A DNA stretch of 14,618 nt from JACCUZ01 sp038246575 (GTDB lineage Bacteria; Actinomycetota; Actinomycetes; JACCUZ01), in the NCBI GenBank assembly GCA_038246575.1, contig JBBRVU010000097.1, positions 1-14,618 of the forward strand, read 5' to 3'. Position numbers and translations under genes: made by a program. A model generated the notes under the pieces. It was not told the origin of the DNA, did no database searches, and saw only the letters and a program-made list of their open reading frames with translations. Numbering within the stretch: the first letter of the stretch is position 1; each line of letters starts with the position of its first letter. Below are positions 14,534 through 14,618 of this stretch, in pieces.

Positions 14534-14618
14534 CTACCGACCCGTCCGCTTGCGCCAAGCGCGGAACTCGCGCTCTTCCGCCCGCTCCCGCTTGTTGGCG
14601 AGGATTCCTGCTCGCAAC
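14534..14618 (-). CDS. C-terminus of a convergent, unidentified protein
   Basis: The last 27 codons of a minus-strand frame end at TAG (14536-14534). They encode LRAGILANKRERAEEREFRA and then WRKRTGR. The charged, helical composition and G/C-ending codons are those of a real actinobacterial gene end, and the frame runs off the window edge without a stop. Function cannot be told from this piece. It could also be chance, given how open GC-rich frames tend to be. Confidence 0.45.
   Translation of the reverse strand, partial: LRAGILANKRERAEEREFRAWRKRTGR

Noticed and set aside
1..14618. tRNA, rRNA, IS element or attachment site
   Set aside because: No tRNA-like cloverleaf, transposase motif, terminal inverted repeats or integrase gene was recognised on either strand by eye.

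Overview
The window looks like a high-GC actinomycete (Streptomyces/Nocardioides-like). Codon third positions are strongly G/C-biased, GTG starts occur, genes overlap tightly, and the protein families (SCO6880-type, DUF6545/MAB_1171c-type, DUF4913) are ones known mainly from Actinobacteria. The genus cannot be fixed from the sequence. The main content is a conjugation operon with a Gram-positive-type IV secretion system (T4SS), so the window is most likely the transfer region of an integrative conjugative element or a conjugative plasmid. No relaxase, integrase, replication initiator or attachment site lies inside the window.

Layout. (1) 1-2088, minus strand: a four-gene overlapping cassette, read right to left. 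It holds an EspR/XRE-like DNA-binding protein, an ImmA/IrrE-type zinc peptidase, a seven-helix DUF6545 (MAB_1171c-like) membrane protein, and the first 39 codons of a further gene, possibly a PAP2 phosphatase. (2) 2089-2196: a regulatory gap with a perfect 12-bp palindrome inside a wider inverted repeat. (3) 2197-2580, minus strand: a small winged-helix regulator transcribed away from the tra operon. (4) 2581-2646: a short divergent control region with overlapping candidate promoters. (5) 2647-14443, plus strand: ten tightly packed genes, namely a lipoprotein, a three-domain cell-wall hydrolase, a ParA/MinD-like ATPase, a MinD-like protein with a degenerate P-loop, a VirB2/TrbC-like two-helix protein, a single-pass VirB8-like candidate, a TrbL/VirB6-like polytopic protein, an SCO6880 protein, a short VirB4 ATPase, a TraG/VirD4 coupling protein and a DUF4913 protein (eleven in all, counting the last). 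(6) 14444-14533: a short tail-to-tail gap without a convincing terminator. (7) 14534-14618, minus strand: the C-terminal 27 codons of a convergent gene. No stretch longer than 300 bases lacks a gene.

How the genes may work together. The lipoprotein and the hydrolase would prepare the cell wall. The VirB2-like, VirB8-like, TrbL and SCO6880 proteins would form the membrane channel. VirB4 and TraG would power assembly and DNA delivery. The ParA-like pair probably positions the apparatus or the element. The most interesting architectural points are four: an apparent split of VirB4, with its N-terminal half carried by the membrane protein SCO6880; one polypeptide with three different wall-cleaving domains; an active and a degenerate MinD-like protein encoded side by side; and a repressor-protease-membrane cassette placed beside the element's own divergent regulator.
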